Shown here: positions 50,976 to 60,349 of the stretch, in pieces | Numbering within the stretch: position 1 is the first letter of the stretch | Layout: every line of letters begins with the position of its first letter | DNA from: Cristatella mucedo | Lineage: Eukaryota; Bryozoa; Phylactolaemata; Cristatellidae | NCBI GenBank assembly: GCA_009760855.2 | Contig: WPIO01000025.1 | Location: 4,837,501-4,900,000, forward strand | Length of the DNA: 62,500 bases | Direction of reading: 5' to 3' | Made by a program: the position numbers and the translations under genes | The notes under the pieces: model-generated | What the model was told of the DNA's origin: nothing | The model's database searches: none | The model's input: the letters and a program-made list of their open reading frames with translations, nothing else

Positions 50976-53900
50976 AAAAGAGAGATGAATTGACATTAAG
51001 CAATTACACGATCGAAGAGGTGAGGCCCCTCTCCCCTGCCGAATCATCTAACATGGAAATTTCTGTCTCTATAGAGACTGAGGCTGTTTTGCTAGCTGCT
51101 CCTACTGCTTGATTTTTTTTCCACTGCCCTCAGAGATTGAGCTCTGAGCACTGACTGCTGTGGTATGCTGGGCAGCGGGAGGCAAGGCGTAAGCCGTACA
51201 CTCTGTGCTCGGCCGCATTCTGCGCACAGGCAGCAGACGGCGGCAGCACGCTCGGCAGCAAGTCGGCCGGTCAGCAGGAACAGCAGCACAGCACTCGGAC
51301 GGAGAGAGTAGCAGCGCTATCGGCAGCGCAGAGCAACGACAGCTGGACTCGACAGAGGGAGCCACCAGCAAAGAGGGCCGCACCGAATACGTCGGGCTGG
51401 ACGACAGCGCCAGGGGCACGCATTCGTGCCAGCACAGCAGGTGGGTTGGCCCCTCCGATGACATGCACGGATGCCGTGGCTTTGACCAGGCACTCGCTCG
51501 CAGCAGCAGCAGGCGTAGACCCACTTTTCTCAAATGTTGACGTGCATTCTGCTCCTAGCATGCTGATTGATAATTTAACCAACGCTTCCGGGTCGACTTG
51601 TGCTTTCTCTGTGCTTTTCGCTTATTTGCAGTCGTTCCCAGCAGTAATAAAAAAAAAGAGAGTCGATTATCTTCGATTGAGCTATGTCGCCCTGTCGGCA
51701 CAATGGCTTGACCGACCGAGCGCGGCCGTGCTTCCCCTCGTGTGCACTCTTCGTGGTCTGCAAGTTGATTGCGTCAGTTGCGCTTGTTTTTTCTCACACT
51801 CCTCCCCCCTTCTGAAACTGCTGCCGTTGCCGTGACGGAACTGCTGCTCCGTCCGACTGTGCGGCAGTTCAGCCTTGGCCTCAACGATGTCCGTCCGGCA
51901 AGCACACTGCTGCTGTTACGAAAAAGCCTAAGATTAACGAAAAAGCCTAAGACTTGCTGCTTCGGCAGTTGCACGAGCTTTCGATGCCCACCGAACTGGC
52001 GCCATCGAGGAGCGTTCGAGGTTGGGTGTGGCCGGGGAGGACCTGGGCTGGGCAAGGTGGGCAGCGGAGGAGGTAGAGGGAGGACTAGGAAGCCTGCCCA
52101 AGGCATCACGCCTCAGCCACTGTGCAGCTAAGGGGCTGCTGCTGCCAGGGCAGGCAGTGTTTACTGAGGGGGGAGAGAGCAGGGAGATGGTGTTTGGATG
52201 TTGGCCCTGTGCCCAGCCAGCCAGCGCTGGCCTCCCCCCTGTCGTTTTTCCTGGCCTGGCCTTCAGCTCAATGGATTTTGACTGGAGCTTGGCTAACGTA
52301 AGGTGTGCATTGTATCGACTGCACGCCGCTGAGGTTCGTCGATACCCAGCTTGCAATGTAGCCGTATTTCTTGCCGCGGCCAGCTACCACGGGGTGCAAG
52401 CAGATATTCCTCTAGAGCGATGTGAAGAGATGTAACCAGCGGTTTCTTTCAAGTGCACCGGGCACCAATTGTGACTCTTTCAGCCGATGCTTACCGAGGC
52501 CGAGGGTTGCCTGCAAATTCTAAAGATGCAATCGGTTTTTTGTTCATCTGCCTCGATCACGAGACTCCCGGCTCAGCTGCTGTGTGGCAGGCAGCTCCCC
52601 AGTCAGTGGCCAGATATATGTCTGCCACATGGTCGCCCGGCTAGAGTTGCCTGTCTGTGCTTTAGAGCTCCGGCCAGATAGAGCTCGGCTCGGTCGCGAC
52701 TAACACCTAGCAGCTGCGCTATCGGGGCATTGCAGGCACCAGCTATCTATTCGTGCTGCTGCTGCTGCTGGGGGTCAGCGCTAGAGGTCAGCGCCGAGCA
52801 GCAGTTTCGTAGGCGTCTGCAGAAGCCTTTTCCAGAGCCACGCTGGTTTCGCATTCAGGGTGGCCAGCAAGAAATGTCTCCCTGGCCTTCTGGGCTTATG
52901 TGCACGCCAGCCACTCTCACTGCTCACTGCTTCCTGCTTTTGATTGCTGCCGAGCGTTTTTCACATCTGCTTGCACCGGCGTAAAGGCTAGCAGGATGTC
53001 TTTCTCAGAGTATCGGCTGCGTCTCTGCAGAAATCGCTTGACTGGGAGCAGGCATGCCTTGCTTTGAATGGATCACGTCAGCAGAGGTGTTAAGAAAGTG
53101 GAAAGTCTGTCTTTTTGTAACGCTAGCCCCGTCTGCCAGATGGCTGCAGGCTGATGCATTGGCAAGCTGGCGCTGAGGCGCTCCGAAGATCTGGACTGAG
53201 TCGCTGCTGCCGGTTGTAGTCGCTTCCCCCCAAGTACCATTTCAGGACGTATTTGGCTGGTGAGCGGGCAATAGAGGATTGCCCGCTGGCCTGGCAGACT
53301 CAAGCCTCACGACCTCACGATGTGTGAAGTTCGATCACTTTATTCCTGCGAAAAGACCGCTCCGTGGATTGTGGTTTCAATCGATGCCTAGTTCCCGTGA
53401 GCGCAGAAGAGTGATAGCTCATTGTGCCGACCGGTGCAGGCTGGAAGTGCTAGCCAGTATGATCTCTCTGGCATCAAGCTTTGATATTTCGGCAGCTTGC
53501 ACGGTGAACTGCGAGCCGAAACCCGCGATTCAAACCGGTGGTCCATCTTGACCTGCAAATGTGCCTTTGATGTGTATGAGCTTCGATGTGTATTTTGTTT
53601 TTTTGTACACGGCGCTGCGGTGCCCTGCACTTGCAGCTCGTGAGCTTTTCTTCATTGCAAGCAAGCCCTGCAGACACTCCCCCCGGCTTTTTTGCTGCAG
53701 TGTTGGTGATTTTCAAGATATAAATGTCCATATACGGAGCTAAAGATGTAAGGTCCGCCCAGCTTAGCTCTGCGTGCACTTCTAATGTACGAACAGCAGC
53801 AGAACAATTCTGAAGGTAAAAGGTAGCCACCCGGTAGCTTATTGATTTCCTGGAAGGAAAATTAGAAGCAAGATGGCTACGCTCTAAGAACGATGTCTAA

Positions 53901-55183
53901 CTGGAACTCATATACCGTCGGGGAAATTGCATTCGTTCCATATCAGCAAATACCGTGTTGCTTATCTCTTATTTTACTTAGTTTTGCTGCACAATTTCTG
54001 GCTGGCCTTCTTTTCCGATGTCTGTTGACAGTTCAAGAGACGTGGTCGGGATAGTTAGCAGCCATAGTTATCAGCAGTTTTGTGCCGACCGAATAACCAC
54101 CACGGTGATTGGCGAACCATTTGACAGCATGGTATTGGTATGCGCTCCATTCAGATAATCCTTCGAGCTTCGGCTCGTAGTCCTCCTCTGTGCTCACTTT
54201 CCAGATTGGGAGATGTGATGGCCGGGCGACATCCGACCAATTTTCTTAAAAGTCGTGCCCTCTGTCTTGGCCTGAATCCAAATAATTGCAAGAGGCCCTC
54301 CCCCCCCCCAGCTGAGCTGTAGTGACCGGCCGCCGGAGCCACTGCTGTAGATGGGCGATTTACCAATGCTGGGTCAAGTGGGTATTCACGTGCCGAGCTG
54401 GCTGGCACTCATTGGCTTCAGTAAGAGCAGAGGTGACAACTGTCTTGCCACTTGCAGGCTAGGCTGTGTGCAGGGGCTAAGCTGTATAACATACGGTTGC
54501 CACCATCTGTTGCTTGCAGGCTGCCCAGCAGCTTTCCATTGCAGCCACTCCCTTTGTCACGTGACTGCCCGCTGGCATTTCCATCCAACAAAAATGGTCG
54601 AGTTTTTTATATGGTGTTGCTCGTTCCATGCTTGCTGCCTTGAGAGCTGTGTCTATCGGCGGTCGCAAAGGCTTGGCTCTTGCCGTGTAACTGTTTGGCG
54701 TGGGCGATTGTCTGCGCTAGGCATTCTTGTGCCTTGGGCCGTTCGCCCTCGGCCCGGTTCTGCAGTTCAGAAAAAGGAGGCAGCCGAGAGTTGGCTCACA
54801 AAAGTTAGCGCCATGTAGTCCGGGGAGAAGCGAAGACGGCGTGCGATTGTTGTTGTTTTTAATTTTCTGTTCGGGAGCTCCAAGCCTCCGTAATTAGGAG
54901 CCTTGTTAGTCAGGTCTGTTCGTCATAAGTCGTTGCCACTTTTACCGCCTCGATCACAGTGTTGGCCTTGAGTATGGAGCTGTAGGCCTAAGCTGATCGG
55001 ACTGCCGACTTTTGATGTCAAAATGACATTTAGCTCTTCATCTGCTGTTGTTCGTACCCAGCAGCGTATGCTGGAAGCTTGAAAAGTGTGAACTGCTTGC
55101 AGGTGTGCTCGAAGCGCCATCGACCGTTACGGTGCTTTATCCCTTTCAAGCTCAGATGGATTGCGACCTGGATTTAAGAATAG
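28725..55183 (+). CDS. SH3YL1: SH3YL1/Ysc84-type SYLF-SH3 protein, spliced, 3' end not found
   Basis: Spliced model: 28725-28839, 30776-30886, 40175-40239, 41636-41877, 45572-45851, 51230-51440, 55103-55183, giving 368 codons plus one base. All introns are GT-AG and all seven junction phases are consistent. Residues 1 to about 215 match the SYLF (DUF500) domain, which in yeast Ysc84 and human SH3YL1 binds phosphoinositides and links membranes to actin regulation. A Ser/Gln-rich linker follows, then the start of an SH3 domain (TVTVLYPFQAQMDCDLDLRI). The final exon, with the expected Trp-Trp and FPANYV-type end, is not visible and may lie past the window. An in-frame TGA lies nine bases before the start codon, so this is the first possible Met in this exon. 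Confidence 0.9.
29640..30015 (+). mobile_element. LINE family 2, 3' fragment
   Basis: Encodes VPFLGIKTVGDKSFSSAGPR then LWNSLPRFL, the RT C-terminal end, followed by the family 3' UTR with TTACATTACA tail. It lies in the first visible SH3YL1-like intron. Confidence 0.75.
30607..30658 (+). repeat. (GT) microsatellite
   Basis: About 26 GT units, 118 bases before an SH3YL1-like exon. Confidence 0.97.
30776..30886 (+). CDS. SH3YL1: SH3YL1-like SYLF exon
   Basis: Encodes VIKSAKGLAIITVVKAGFLL followed by SARGGSGIVVARLDE, among the most conserved stretches of the SYLF domain (glycine-rich, hydrophobic). The acceptor is TATTTATCCAG and the donor is GTGAGA. Phase 1 in and out. Confidence 0.95.
31058..31815. 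mobile_element. Non-autonomous pogo/Tigger-like DNA transposon
   Basis: Ends are exact 11-base inverted repeats (CAGTCGTCCCT), with looser symmetry further in (TTGCGGTTAATC versus TTGCGGTTTCAC). The right flank is TA as expected for Tc1/mariner insertions; the left flank is TG, presumably mutated. No transposase is present. An internal segment near 31,610-31,740 is tandemly duplicated. Confidence 0.72.
31610..31740 (+). repeat. Tandem duplication inside the Tigger-like element
   Basis: A segment starting CTCACAAAACCGAGTGCATG and ending GATCAACTTTTAAAT occurs twice (from about 31,612 and 31,682), separated by a short partial copy of its first bases. Confidence 0.85.
32151..32270 (+). repeat. 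TTTAGGG telomere-like array
   Basis: About 15 imperfect copies of GGGTTTA with spacing variants (TTTTAGGG, TTTTTAGGG). The unit is the plant/algal-type heptamer rather than the TTAGGG hexamer usual in animals. Confidence 0.85.
32375..32700 (+). mobile_element. LINE family 2, 3' fragment inside the G-rich inverted element
   Basis: Begins AGAAGCTTTAGCTCTGCAGG and runs through the family 3' UTR to an ATACATACATACATATA tail. It lies between the inverted G-rich ends at 32.08 and 32.91-33.01 kb. Confidence 0.75.
32852..32879. repeat. (TA) microsatellite
   Basis: About 14 TA units inside the G-rich inverted element. Confidence 0.95.
33280..33415 (-). mobile_element. tRNA-derived SINE, family B (good copy)
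   Basis: Reverse complement: GGTTCGCTCCAGCGGTTAAG, then GGTCGTGGGCTCGAGCCCCG (B box), then CAGCGCCTGGATAGAGATTT and an ATTCATTTG-type end. The tail aligns over about 48 bases with the L2 3' end at 2,331. Confidence 0.8.
34156..34375 (+). repeat. Compound (CA)-(TA)-(GATA) microsatellite
   Basis: CA (34,156-34,264), TA (to 34,286), then GATA with GGTA variants (34,294-34,375). Confidence 0.97.
34610..35430 (+). mobile_element. LINE family 2 copy with internal deletion
   Basis: The 5' part encodes a pre-RT linker (FFVRKIDTIRKSIPNVIASP). It then jumps at about 34,860 directly to the RT C-terminus (FDHVSPLLKELGCLSVDQRI; KARHGLAPPYLAELL; KTVGDRSFSSAGPRL), skipping the catalytic domain, and ends with the family 3' UTR. 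Confidence 0.75.
35440..36080 (+). mobile_element. Decayed L2-type reverse transcriptase fragment
   Basis: Recognisable as broken pieces: KKAAVSPLIQKAMSEPQN, a degenerate NYRPVS-like stretch, and KVSLLVLLDVSATVDTIDHK at about 35,825-35,885. Multiple stops and frame changes. Confidence 0.7.
36080..36725 (+). mobile_element. LINE family 2 copy, decayed
   Basis: Broken RT C-terminal coding (a remnant of SRLDICNSILAGLP, then NMAARLVFKSQRFDHVSSLP) and the family 3' UTR to about 36,715. Confidence 0.65.
36829..36955 (-). mobile_element. tRNA-derived SINE, family B, inserted in an L2 copy
   Basis: Same layout as the copy at 33.3 kb, in the same orientation (B box GTGGGCTCGAGTCC on the minus strand). 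It interrupts an L2 fragment. Confidence 0.75.
37283..37814 (+). other. Unidentified insert with an exon-like reading frame
   Basis: About 530 bases interrupting an L2 copy. Frame 37,411-37,719 encodes a Ser-rich stretch followed by RFFFEPMINSTSEYNMGTPP and EDLVEKYEELFIGSATRDWV. Many codons end in G or C, unlike the surroundings. A pyrimidine-rich tract ending in AG (37,454) and a GT donor (37,709) bound 84 codons, so it looks like a captured exon. Its phase cannot splice in frame between the flanking SH3YL1-like exons. I do not recognise the protein. Confidence 0.45.
37927..38087 (+). mobile_element. tRNA-derived SINE, family A
   Basis: tRNA-like head with B box GAGTTCGAATCCTG, then a body ending AAGGCTCTTCTGCTGCTATA and GAGGCTGTTAAATCAGCTAA. 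It interrupts an L2 copy. Confidence 0.75.
38337..38503 (+). mobile_element. tRNA-derived SINE, family A
   Basis: Head GAGCCGTGATGGCACACTTG, B box GGGTTCGAATCCTGTG, and tail AAGAGACTGTTAAATCAACT. Confidence 0.78.
38510..39170 (+). mobile_element. Decayed L2 fragments
   Basis: A short L2 3' tail piece (TGCCTAGAAAGAGGTTAGGT) is followed by a separate degenerate RT segment with a YADD-like remnant preceded by a stop near 38,767, and a 3' part rich in ATT at 39,160-39,180. Confidence 0.6.
39800..39963 (+). mobile_element. Degenerate SINE, family A
   Basis: Body and tail are clear (GGTGGTGATAGCCGGTAAAG, GGGGCTGTTAAATCAGCTAA). The tRNA-like head and B box are decayed. Confidence 0.6.
40175..40239 (+). 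CDS. SH3YL1: SH3YL1-like SYLF exon (short)
   Basis: 65 bases encoding GWSAPSAIGIAGIGGGLEIG followed by AE, a hallmark SYLF sequence. The acceptor is TTTTTATTTCAG and the donor GTTAGT. The preceding intron is about 9.3 kb and holds most of the nested repeats of the window. Confidence 0.95.
41636..41877 (+). CDS. SH3YL1: SH3YL1-like SYLF exon
   Basis: Encodes VTDFVIILNTHAAVQAFSKG then GNVTLGGNLTVAAGPLGRN and KTKGLFVGLSIEGSAIIERK, a near-continuous match to the C-terminal half of the SYLF domain. It ends with two bases of a Lys codon at a GTAAAT donor; the next exon supplies the third base. Confidence 0.96.
42651..42728 (+). repeat. (AG) microsatellite
   Basis: About 39 uninterrupted AG units. 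Confidence 0.97.
43050..43150 (+). mobile_element. L2 3'-end fragment
   Basis: The shared L2 3' sequence (GTGCCTAGAAAGTGGTGTAG) followed by an imperfect ATT/TTA tail. Confidence 0.6.
43188..43472 (-). other. Unidentified charged reading frame with internal repeat
   Basis: 94 codons on the minus strand, rich in Lys, Arg, Glu and Gln. Two diverged copies of a roughly 90-base unit (CTGAAAGA.., TTCTTGCCAGCAACGACG-like) are visible. An alternative frame gives AERQRATEAERRRLSRQQQ, resembling Arg/Glu-rich repeats of some transposon proteins. Function and reality are uncertain. Confidence 0.25.
44173..44231 (+). repeat. (AG) microsatellite
   Basis: About 29 AG units. Confidence 0.97.
45572..45851 (+). 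CDS. SH3YL1: SH3YL1-like exon: end of SYLF domain and linker
   Basis: Begins by completing Lys, then FYGDSDIRAYSILSGDVSPP and CKGLYEVLERHDEMAEKA, matching the FY-x-DIRA-x-IL-GD motif that closes the SYLF domain. The second half is Ala/Lys/Ser-rich and probably disordered (SETKKLQQSSESSYGDKQ). It ends in phase 0 at CAG/GTATGC. Confidence 0.92.
46183..46322 (-). mobile_element. SINE, family A, partial
   Basis: Minus-strand tail and body (GATTTAACAGCCTCATTTAT on the plus strand) and a mutated head. Confidence 0.65.
46553..46693 (-). mobile_element. SINE, family A, partial
   Basis: Minus strand. The plus strand shows AACCTCATTTATATAGCATC and a B-box complement, GGACTCGAATCC. Confidence 0.6.
46704..46838 (-). 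mobile_element. SINE, family A, partial
   Basis: Starts directly after the previous copy. The plus strand shows GCTGATTTAGCAGCCTCGTT and GATTCGAACC. Confidence 0.65.
46840..47730. other. Intron sequence, nothing recognised
   Basis: Unique-looking sequence between SINE copies in the SH3YL1-like intron. Confidence 0.5.
47734..47905 (-). mobile_element. tRNA-derived SINE, family A, near full length
   Basis: The minus strand reads a tRNA-like head (GTGATGGCACACTAGGTAAG), a B box (GTGGGTTCGATTCCTG) and the family tail. Confidence 0.78.
48376..48629 (-). mobile_element. tRNA-derived SINE, family A, complete with target-site duplication
   Basis: On the minus strand there is a Pol III A box (TGGCTCACTAGG) and an exact B box (GGTTCGAATCC), then the family body and tail and a degenerate ATCT/ATCC simple tail. 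Flanks at 48,346-48,375 and 48,630-48,659 are a 30-base direct repeat with one mismatch. Confidence 0.88.
49908..49975 (-). mobile_element. SINE, family A, 3' fragment
   Basis: The plus strand shows GCTGATTCAGCAGCCTCACT and AGCAGCAGAACAGCCTTAAT; the head is missing. Confidence 0.55.
50335..50460 (+). mobile_element. L2 3'-end fragment
   Basis: Contains GCAGCAAATGTAAAGTGCCT and AGAAAGAGATTGAGTTCTCT followed by an ATT tail, as at the 3' ends of the other L2 copies. Confidence 0.8.
50921..50974 (+). repeat. (AG) microsatellite
   Basis: 27 AG units, about 255 bases before the linker exon of the SH3YL1-like gene. Confidence 0.97.
51230..51440 (+). CDS. SH3YL1: SH3YL1-like linker exon (probable)
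   Basis: 211 bases, phase 0 in and phase 1 out, exactly what the flanking exons require, between an acceptor (ATTCTGCGCACAG) and a GTGGGT donor. The product is Ser/Gln/Ala-rich with PPAKRAAPNTSGW near its end and no stop. Proteins of this family have a poorly conserved disordered linker here, so homology is not informative and the call rests on phase and position. Confidence 0.6.
51445..55100. other. Intron of the SH3YL1-like gene, repeat-poor
   Basis: More GC-rich than the flanks and free of recognisable LINEs. Several open frames of 80-140 codons occur on both strands (for example 52,022-52,435), none with recognisable motifs. Confidence 0.45.
55103..55183 (+). CDS. SH3YL1: SH3YL1-like exon: first part of the SH3 domain
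   Basis: 81 bases from acceptor CTGCTTGCAG to donor GTATGT. It encodes VLEAPSTVTVLYPFQAQMDC then DLDLRI, which fits the ALYDF-type first strand and the acidic RT loop of an SH3 domain. It ends with the first base of the Gly codon expected in the GD motif. The remainder of the domain was not recognised downstream. Confidence 0.88.
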
Positions 55184-55640
55184 GTATGTATGTGCTGTAG
55201 GGACAGGGGGAAAGAGTGCTGCCTTTGTTGGCTGACGCCTTGGTCTGTTTGCACTGCCAGGCAGTCGCTGAGTCGCATGGCAGCCATGGACGACTTTACG
55301 GTTGTCAAGACTGCAAACGTCTCTTCGGATTAGCCAGTCTCTTTTTACACCGCTTAAGGTGGTGATGAATTAATTTTCGGCTCTACCGACATTCATCTTT
55401 GACCCATGAATGTGACAAAATAAGTGACTATCTTTTCGGAAAGTTTAGTTTCCTGGCAGTCGCTCATCCTACCGAGTCCCAAATGCATGTGTGTTATAAC
55501 TATGCGGATAACCGAAACCTGCTGATATCGAGTATCTCCCAGATGGAGCGGTTTTGAGCTAGTCATGAGTAACCGGCGTGTGGCTTAACAGATAGGTGAG
55601 AGGAAAGGTTATGCCATTTACGTTAATAGTGACCTTGACG

Positions 55641-56118
<478 letters not shown>

Positions 56119-56502
56119 GTGCTCTCGTGCGTGCTGAGCAACTGCCTTGACCTTCGATCACATACTGTAAGCAGCATCAGTACCTGCACTCCCTGTTGCG
56201 CTATGTCAATGGCAGATGGCAGGTCAGTCTTTCTTGCTCTTTGCTACAAACTGTGCTCAGAATATCTGAACACTGTCAGAGTTAGCTTGTAAAATCGTGT
56301 TCGTCAGAAGGATCCACCAAAATTTAACGTCCCCAACAAGTTTTGTCTTAATACGTCCAAGTTTTTTTTTAAAGAAGTGATTTTATACGGATCAGATTTG
56401 TTCTACTAATAGTCATCTTTAGCCTTACCTGGTTCAGAATTGTACACTTTGATGCAGCCTCTCTCACAGACACTCTTTCTCTTCTCTCGGATGACCATTT
56501 GC

Positions 56503-57238
56503 ATTAATAATAATAATAATAATAATATTGCACTTGATAAAGCGCCCTCAGAGAACTTAATCTCTTTCTAGGCGCTTTACATTTGCTGCAAAGTGATACG
56601 CAATAGAATAGTAAGTAAAATCATGCTTGAAAAACAAACAAAATGAATAACATGGTTAGGGGTTACATGCACTGGGTCAGCATGCAAATGTGGTTAGTGG
56701 CAGCATGAACAGTGTCAGCACGCATAAGCACATCGAGGACGAATCACAAGGACCCACTAAATGCTGTCCTAAATAGGTATGTTTTTAAGTTTCTTTTAAA
56801 TGTGGTCAGGTCAGGGGATGTTCTGATGCAGGTCGGGAGGGAGTTCCAGGCTGTGGGAGCATACGAGCTAAATGCACGGTCTCCAAAGGATTTAAGGTTT
56901 GTACGAGGTATTTCTAGACTGTTGGATTCCGAAAAGCGAGTGGTACGATGCTTTGCCTGATGGGGTAGTATATCTGAAAGGTAGGCTGGAGCCATAGAAG
57001 GAAGAGACCTAAAAGTGAGCGACAAAACCTTGAAGTCAATCCGTTGCTTGACTGGTAGCCAGTGCAGGTCGGCGAGAAGTGGAGTAATGTGGCAACTGCG
57101 ACGCTCACGACAGACAAGCCTAGCTGCAGAGTTTTGCACCAGCTGCAATCGTCTGATCGCACATGCTGGTAGGCCTGTAAGCAGTGAGTTGCAGAAGTCG
57201 AGACGAGATGTCACGAATGCATGGACCAACTTGAATTG
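56503..57238 (-). mobile_element. L2-type LINE copy, 3' part
   Basis: A 161-codon open stretch (57229-56744) with [35 protein letters not shown] and [15 protein letters not shown], the intact C-terminus of the L2 polyprotein. It ends in a clean ATT tail at 56,503-56,527. The 5' truncation is at about 57,238. Confidence 0.87.
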
Positions 57239-57239
57239 T

Positions 57240-59025
57240 TAGCCTTACTACCTTATTATCACCTTGCCCATTGGCTGCCTGATCACCATTTATTCACCTG
57301 ATTTACTGTGGCTCTTAGTAAGTCTACCAATACACACATGATCTGCTGTGCTTAATTGTCTGAAGGTGGAAGTTTCCGATGCCAAACCAACAGTTGCTTT
57401 GAACTTGGTTGGTACAGTGTACAACCTGCAAAAGCTGTTTTTGCTGCTTCTCCGTGTAGAGCTTGTAAATTCCCTACAGGAAAGGATCGAATGGTTTACT
57501 GCCGGTATTCGTTGGTTTTCTGAATTTAGCTGATTATGAGCTTTTGATAACATCAATTTGGTAGTCCTTGAGGGTAGCAGCATTGTGTAGTTTTAGGGGA
57601 AAGAAAATATAACCAACTCACTTCAGTACTTTGGGCCTAGTTTGGTACGATGCCTTTTTGTAGCCTTCGGCTCTCACAATTTGCTTGCAGGTTGCCAGTA
57701 GAGGTTACTTTAAATTTTCCAAAACTTGACATTTTGGTTCAAACTTTGCAATCTCGTTGCCGTGAATGTGTTCCTGCTTGTTGGATTACTTAGATTCACA
57801 AGATCAATGACGTGTCCTTTTCGAGCGAGCTGTTCATTTGTCCTCCGTGCAATCTTGATCAAGCATGTAGCAGTATGCCGAAAACTTTGGCAGTTTTTTG
57901 ACATTCACGTTAAAGTCGATTACTGTATCGTGGAAGCTATGCTTGTTGTTATGATATCGCTTGACTCAATTCTCCAAAGCACCATACTGTGTGAAGGACC
58001 TGGACGGACAGTCGCCATCTTTATCCTCAAGTCCAGGTGGAGCCATCTTCAGAGTATGTTACATCTTGCCTCAGGTTTCTGGACATTGGTGCCTTCTACT
58101 CAACCCAATAATTAATGTGATCAGTATTAAATATTACATTTGGGCTAGTTGAGCTTTGTAGACCTTTTACTTCAAGGGCAGGCTGCAAAAGTACACGTGC
58201 TGCCTGATGCGTTGTTAGCAGAGTATCTGTAAATTTGGCCTATGCCTGCACCTGTGCCTGCAGTTCTTTTAACTAGAACTACATCTGCCAAGGCATTGCT
58301 TTTGGCAGCTAATGGCATCCAGGAAGATTAGGCAATTAAAAATGTGCAAGTATGCAGTTGCTTGAATAATCAATGTGATATACTTACCGGGTGTTGCCTC
58401 TGTCAGGCAGTGGTGAGCTATACTCTTACTTTCTCCGACCCAACAGTCGACAGTTCTGTATCCAATCCAAGCTTTTCCACCTTATACTTGAATAAGTTTT
58501 GTATTGTATCTTAAAATTTGTTGATATGTTGATAGGGATTTCTAATGAACTAAGCTTTGATTCTGCTCGTAAATTGTGTATATTAATATACCGTGATGCA
58601 GACTTATAGTAGATCATCGTCTTTAAGTGTTTGTCATTTTTAACGGACTGTTTATTCCCATGGAAACTCGTCCCTCGTGTTCCTGTTAGTTAAAAAGGTT
58701 GCACTGTAAGTTGATATGCTGTGCCAGATCTTAGAAGGTCAGTTTGGTACTGTCAGTCGTGCATAGATGCATCGAGCGCTTGGACTAGCTTTTCAGACAT
58801 GTTGATAGTGGCCACAGTGTTGACTAAGGAAGTGGTTTCCCATGATTCGAAGCTAGCAAATTTGTGAACTAAAGTTGTGAGTTTGTCTCTCGAAGAGCTC
58901 CCAGATATGTCGTATAATTTGTAATAGTGATGTTAGTGTATTCCAAGCATGCCTGTACTGTACTTGTATTCTTTGTCAAGTTCTACTTGGTTCATTTGTG
59001 CCTGCCTCAGACGATAGTGGTATCA
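57240..59025. other. No gene recognised
   Basis: AT-rich sequence downstream of an L2 copy; only short frames. It could still belong to the last SH3YL1-like intron. Confidence 0.45.
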
Positions 59026-59029
59026 TTGT

Positions 59030-60050
59030 AGTATTAATAATAATAACAATAATAGATCATTTTTGTAGTAGCCCAAAGGAACTAAATCCCTATTCGGACA
59101 ATTGTACAGCTCCCTGCAAGAGAATCGATAACCAAAGATTAATTACAACAAGCATGGCATCGTTGTTAGACAAGCATGAAAACAGATAGATTTTTATTTA
59201 GGCCAGGATGTGAAAGCACAGAAGAAGATACTCTGGGCCACCAGTTAGTAGGACCCCTGGTTGGTAACATGCACTGAATCATGCATGCAAGCATGTAATC
59301 AAATAGGCATGCAAACTGCCACTCTGGAACAAAGAGACAAGTTCACTGTGGTGCAGGGAAAGCCGAGCAAAACAGACGTGTCCTTAGCTGTGACTTAAAA
59401 GATGCAAAGTCAATTAAGGATGACATAAGCCAGAAGCGGTTTTTAGACTTGTGGTGCAGACGAACTAAAGATTTGATCACCAACAGATTTCAATTGAATG
59501 CAAGTAACGGCACGGCGACTGGAGCCTAGAAGCCGGTACTGTGAGAGCACATGACTGGAGGAGCAACGAGTTCGGATACGTAGGCTGGTGCAAGCGCATG
59601 AATTGCAAAAAAGAGAACCTTCAAGTATATTTGATGCTTCTAAAATAGGGAGCCAGTGAAGCTCAGACAGAAGCGATGCGCTATGGCAACTATGCCATCG
59701 ACGACAGACCCGGTGAGCTACTGAGATTTGCACCAGTTTCAGTAGATTAAGGGCGAAGGCCCAGAGTCCTGATAATTGGGAATTGCAGTAATCTGGACTT
59801 GGTGGCACATATATGCAAACTATTTTGGCTGTCGCTGATGGTAGGCCGACTTGGTAGTGGAAGCCATGCGCTCATCCAGTGACAAGTCGTTGTGGAGCAG
59901 CATGCATGCATCGCAGGTAGACGTTGCTGGAGGGCTGATATATGAACCAATCTTAAGGGTGAGGTCGGCCAACTTGACGGTTACACTAGGCATTCTAGTG
60001 CAATGGTTGCATCTCAGGTCGCAACCTAGACTGGCATCTGTGCAACACCG
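59030..60050 (-). mobile_element. Diverged L2-type LINE fragment
   Basis: Minus-strand RT C-terminal motifs (PDYCNSQLSGLWAFALNLLK; ASLLSELHWLPI) and further upstream VKLADLTLKIGSYI and DLSLDERMASTTKSAY. The family differs from the L2 copies nearer the window start. Several stops. Confidence 0.7.
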
Positions 60051-60109
60051 AGTTGACGGCAAAAATGTGAAGAGAGTAGTCTCTGGGACGAAAGGCTGTC
60101 ATGGAGCTA

Positions 60110-60345
60110 GTACCGTGCACACCGTGTGCTGGTCCACAAGCCAGACCAAGCATATGCTTAACGATGATAAGACTGCTGCAATAGTTGTGGGCTAGCCTAG
60201 TGTCGCCCTGAAGGTGAACGACCTCATCTCAAGGTTGATTCGTCTAGCATCTCTCCATTGACATCTGCCTTTAATCTGAGCATGTGTTCAGTAATAGCTT
60301 GTCGTTGGATGAGCACATTACTCCAGTCATGTCGAATAGTGCAAA
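60110..60345 (+). mobile_element. L2-type fragment in opposite orientation
   Basis: Plus-strand remnant with MLNDDKTAAIVVG, then a PSV..L-type region and SNSLSLDEHI-like residues in another frame. It overlaps in content with the minus-strand fragment just before it. Confidence 0.6.
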
Positions 60346-60349
60346 TATT

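Noticed and set aside
52022-52435. 138-codon plus-strand frame and a 140-codon antisense frame
   Set aside because: Mutually antisense, no motif, no splice context; inside the SH3YL1-like intron.
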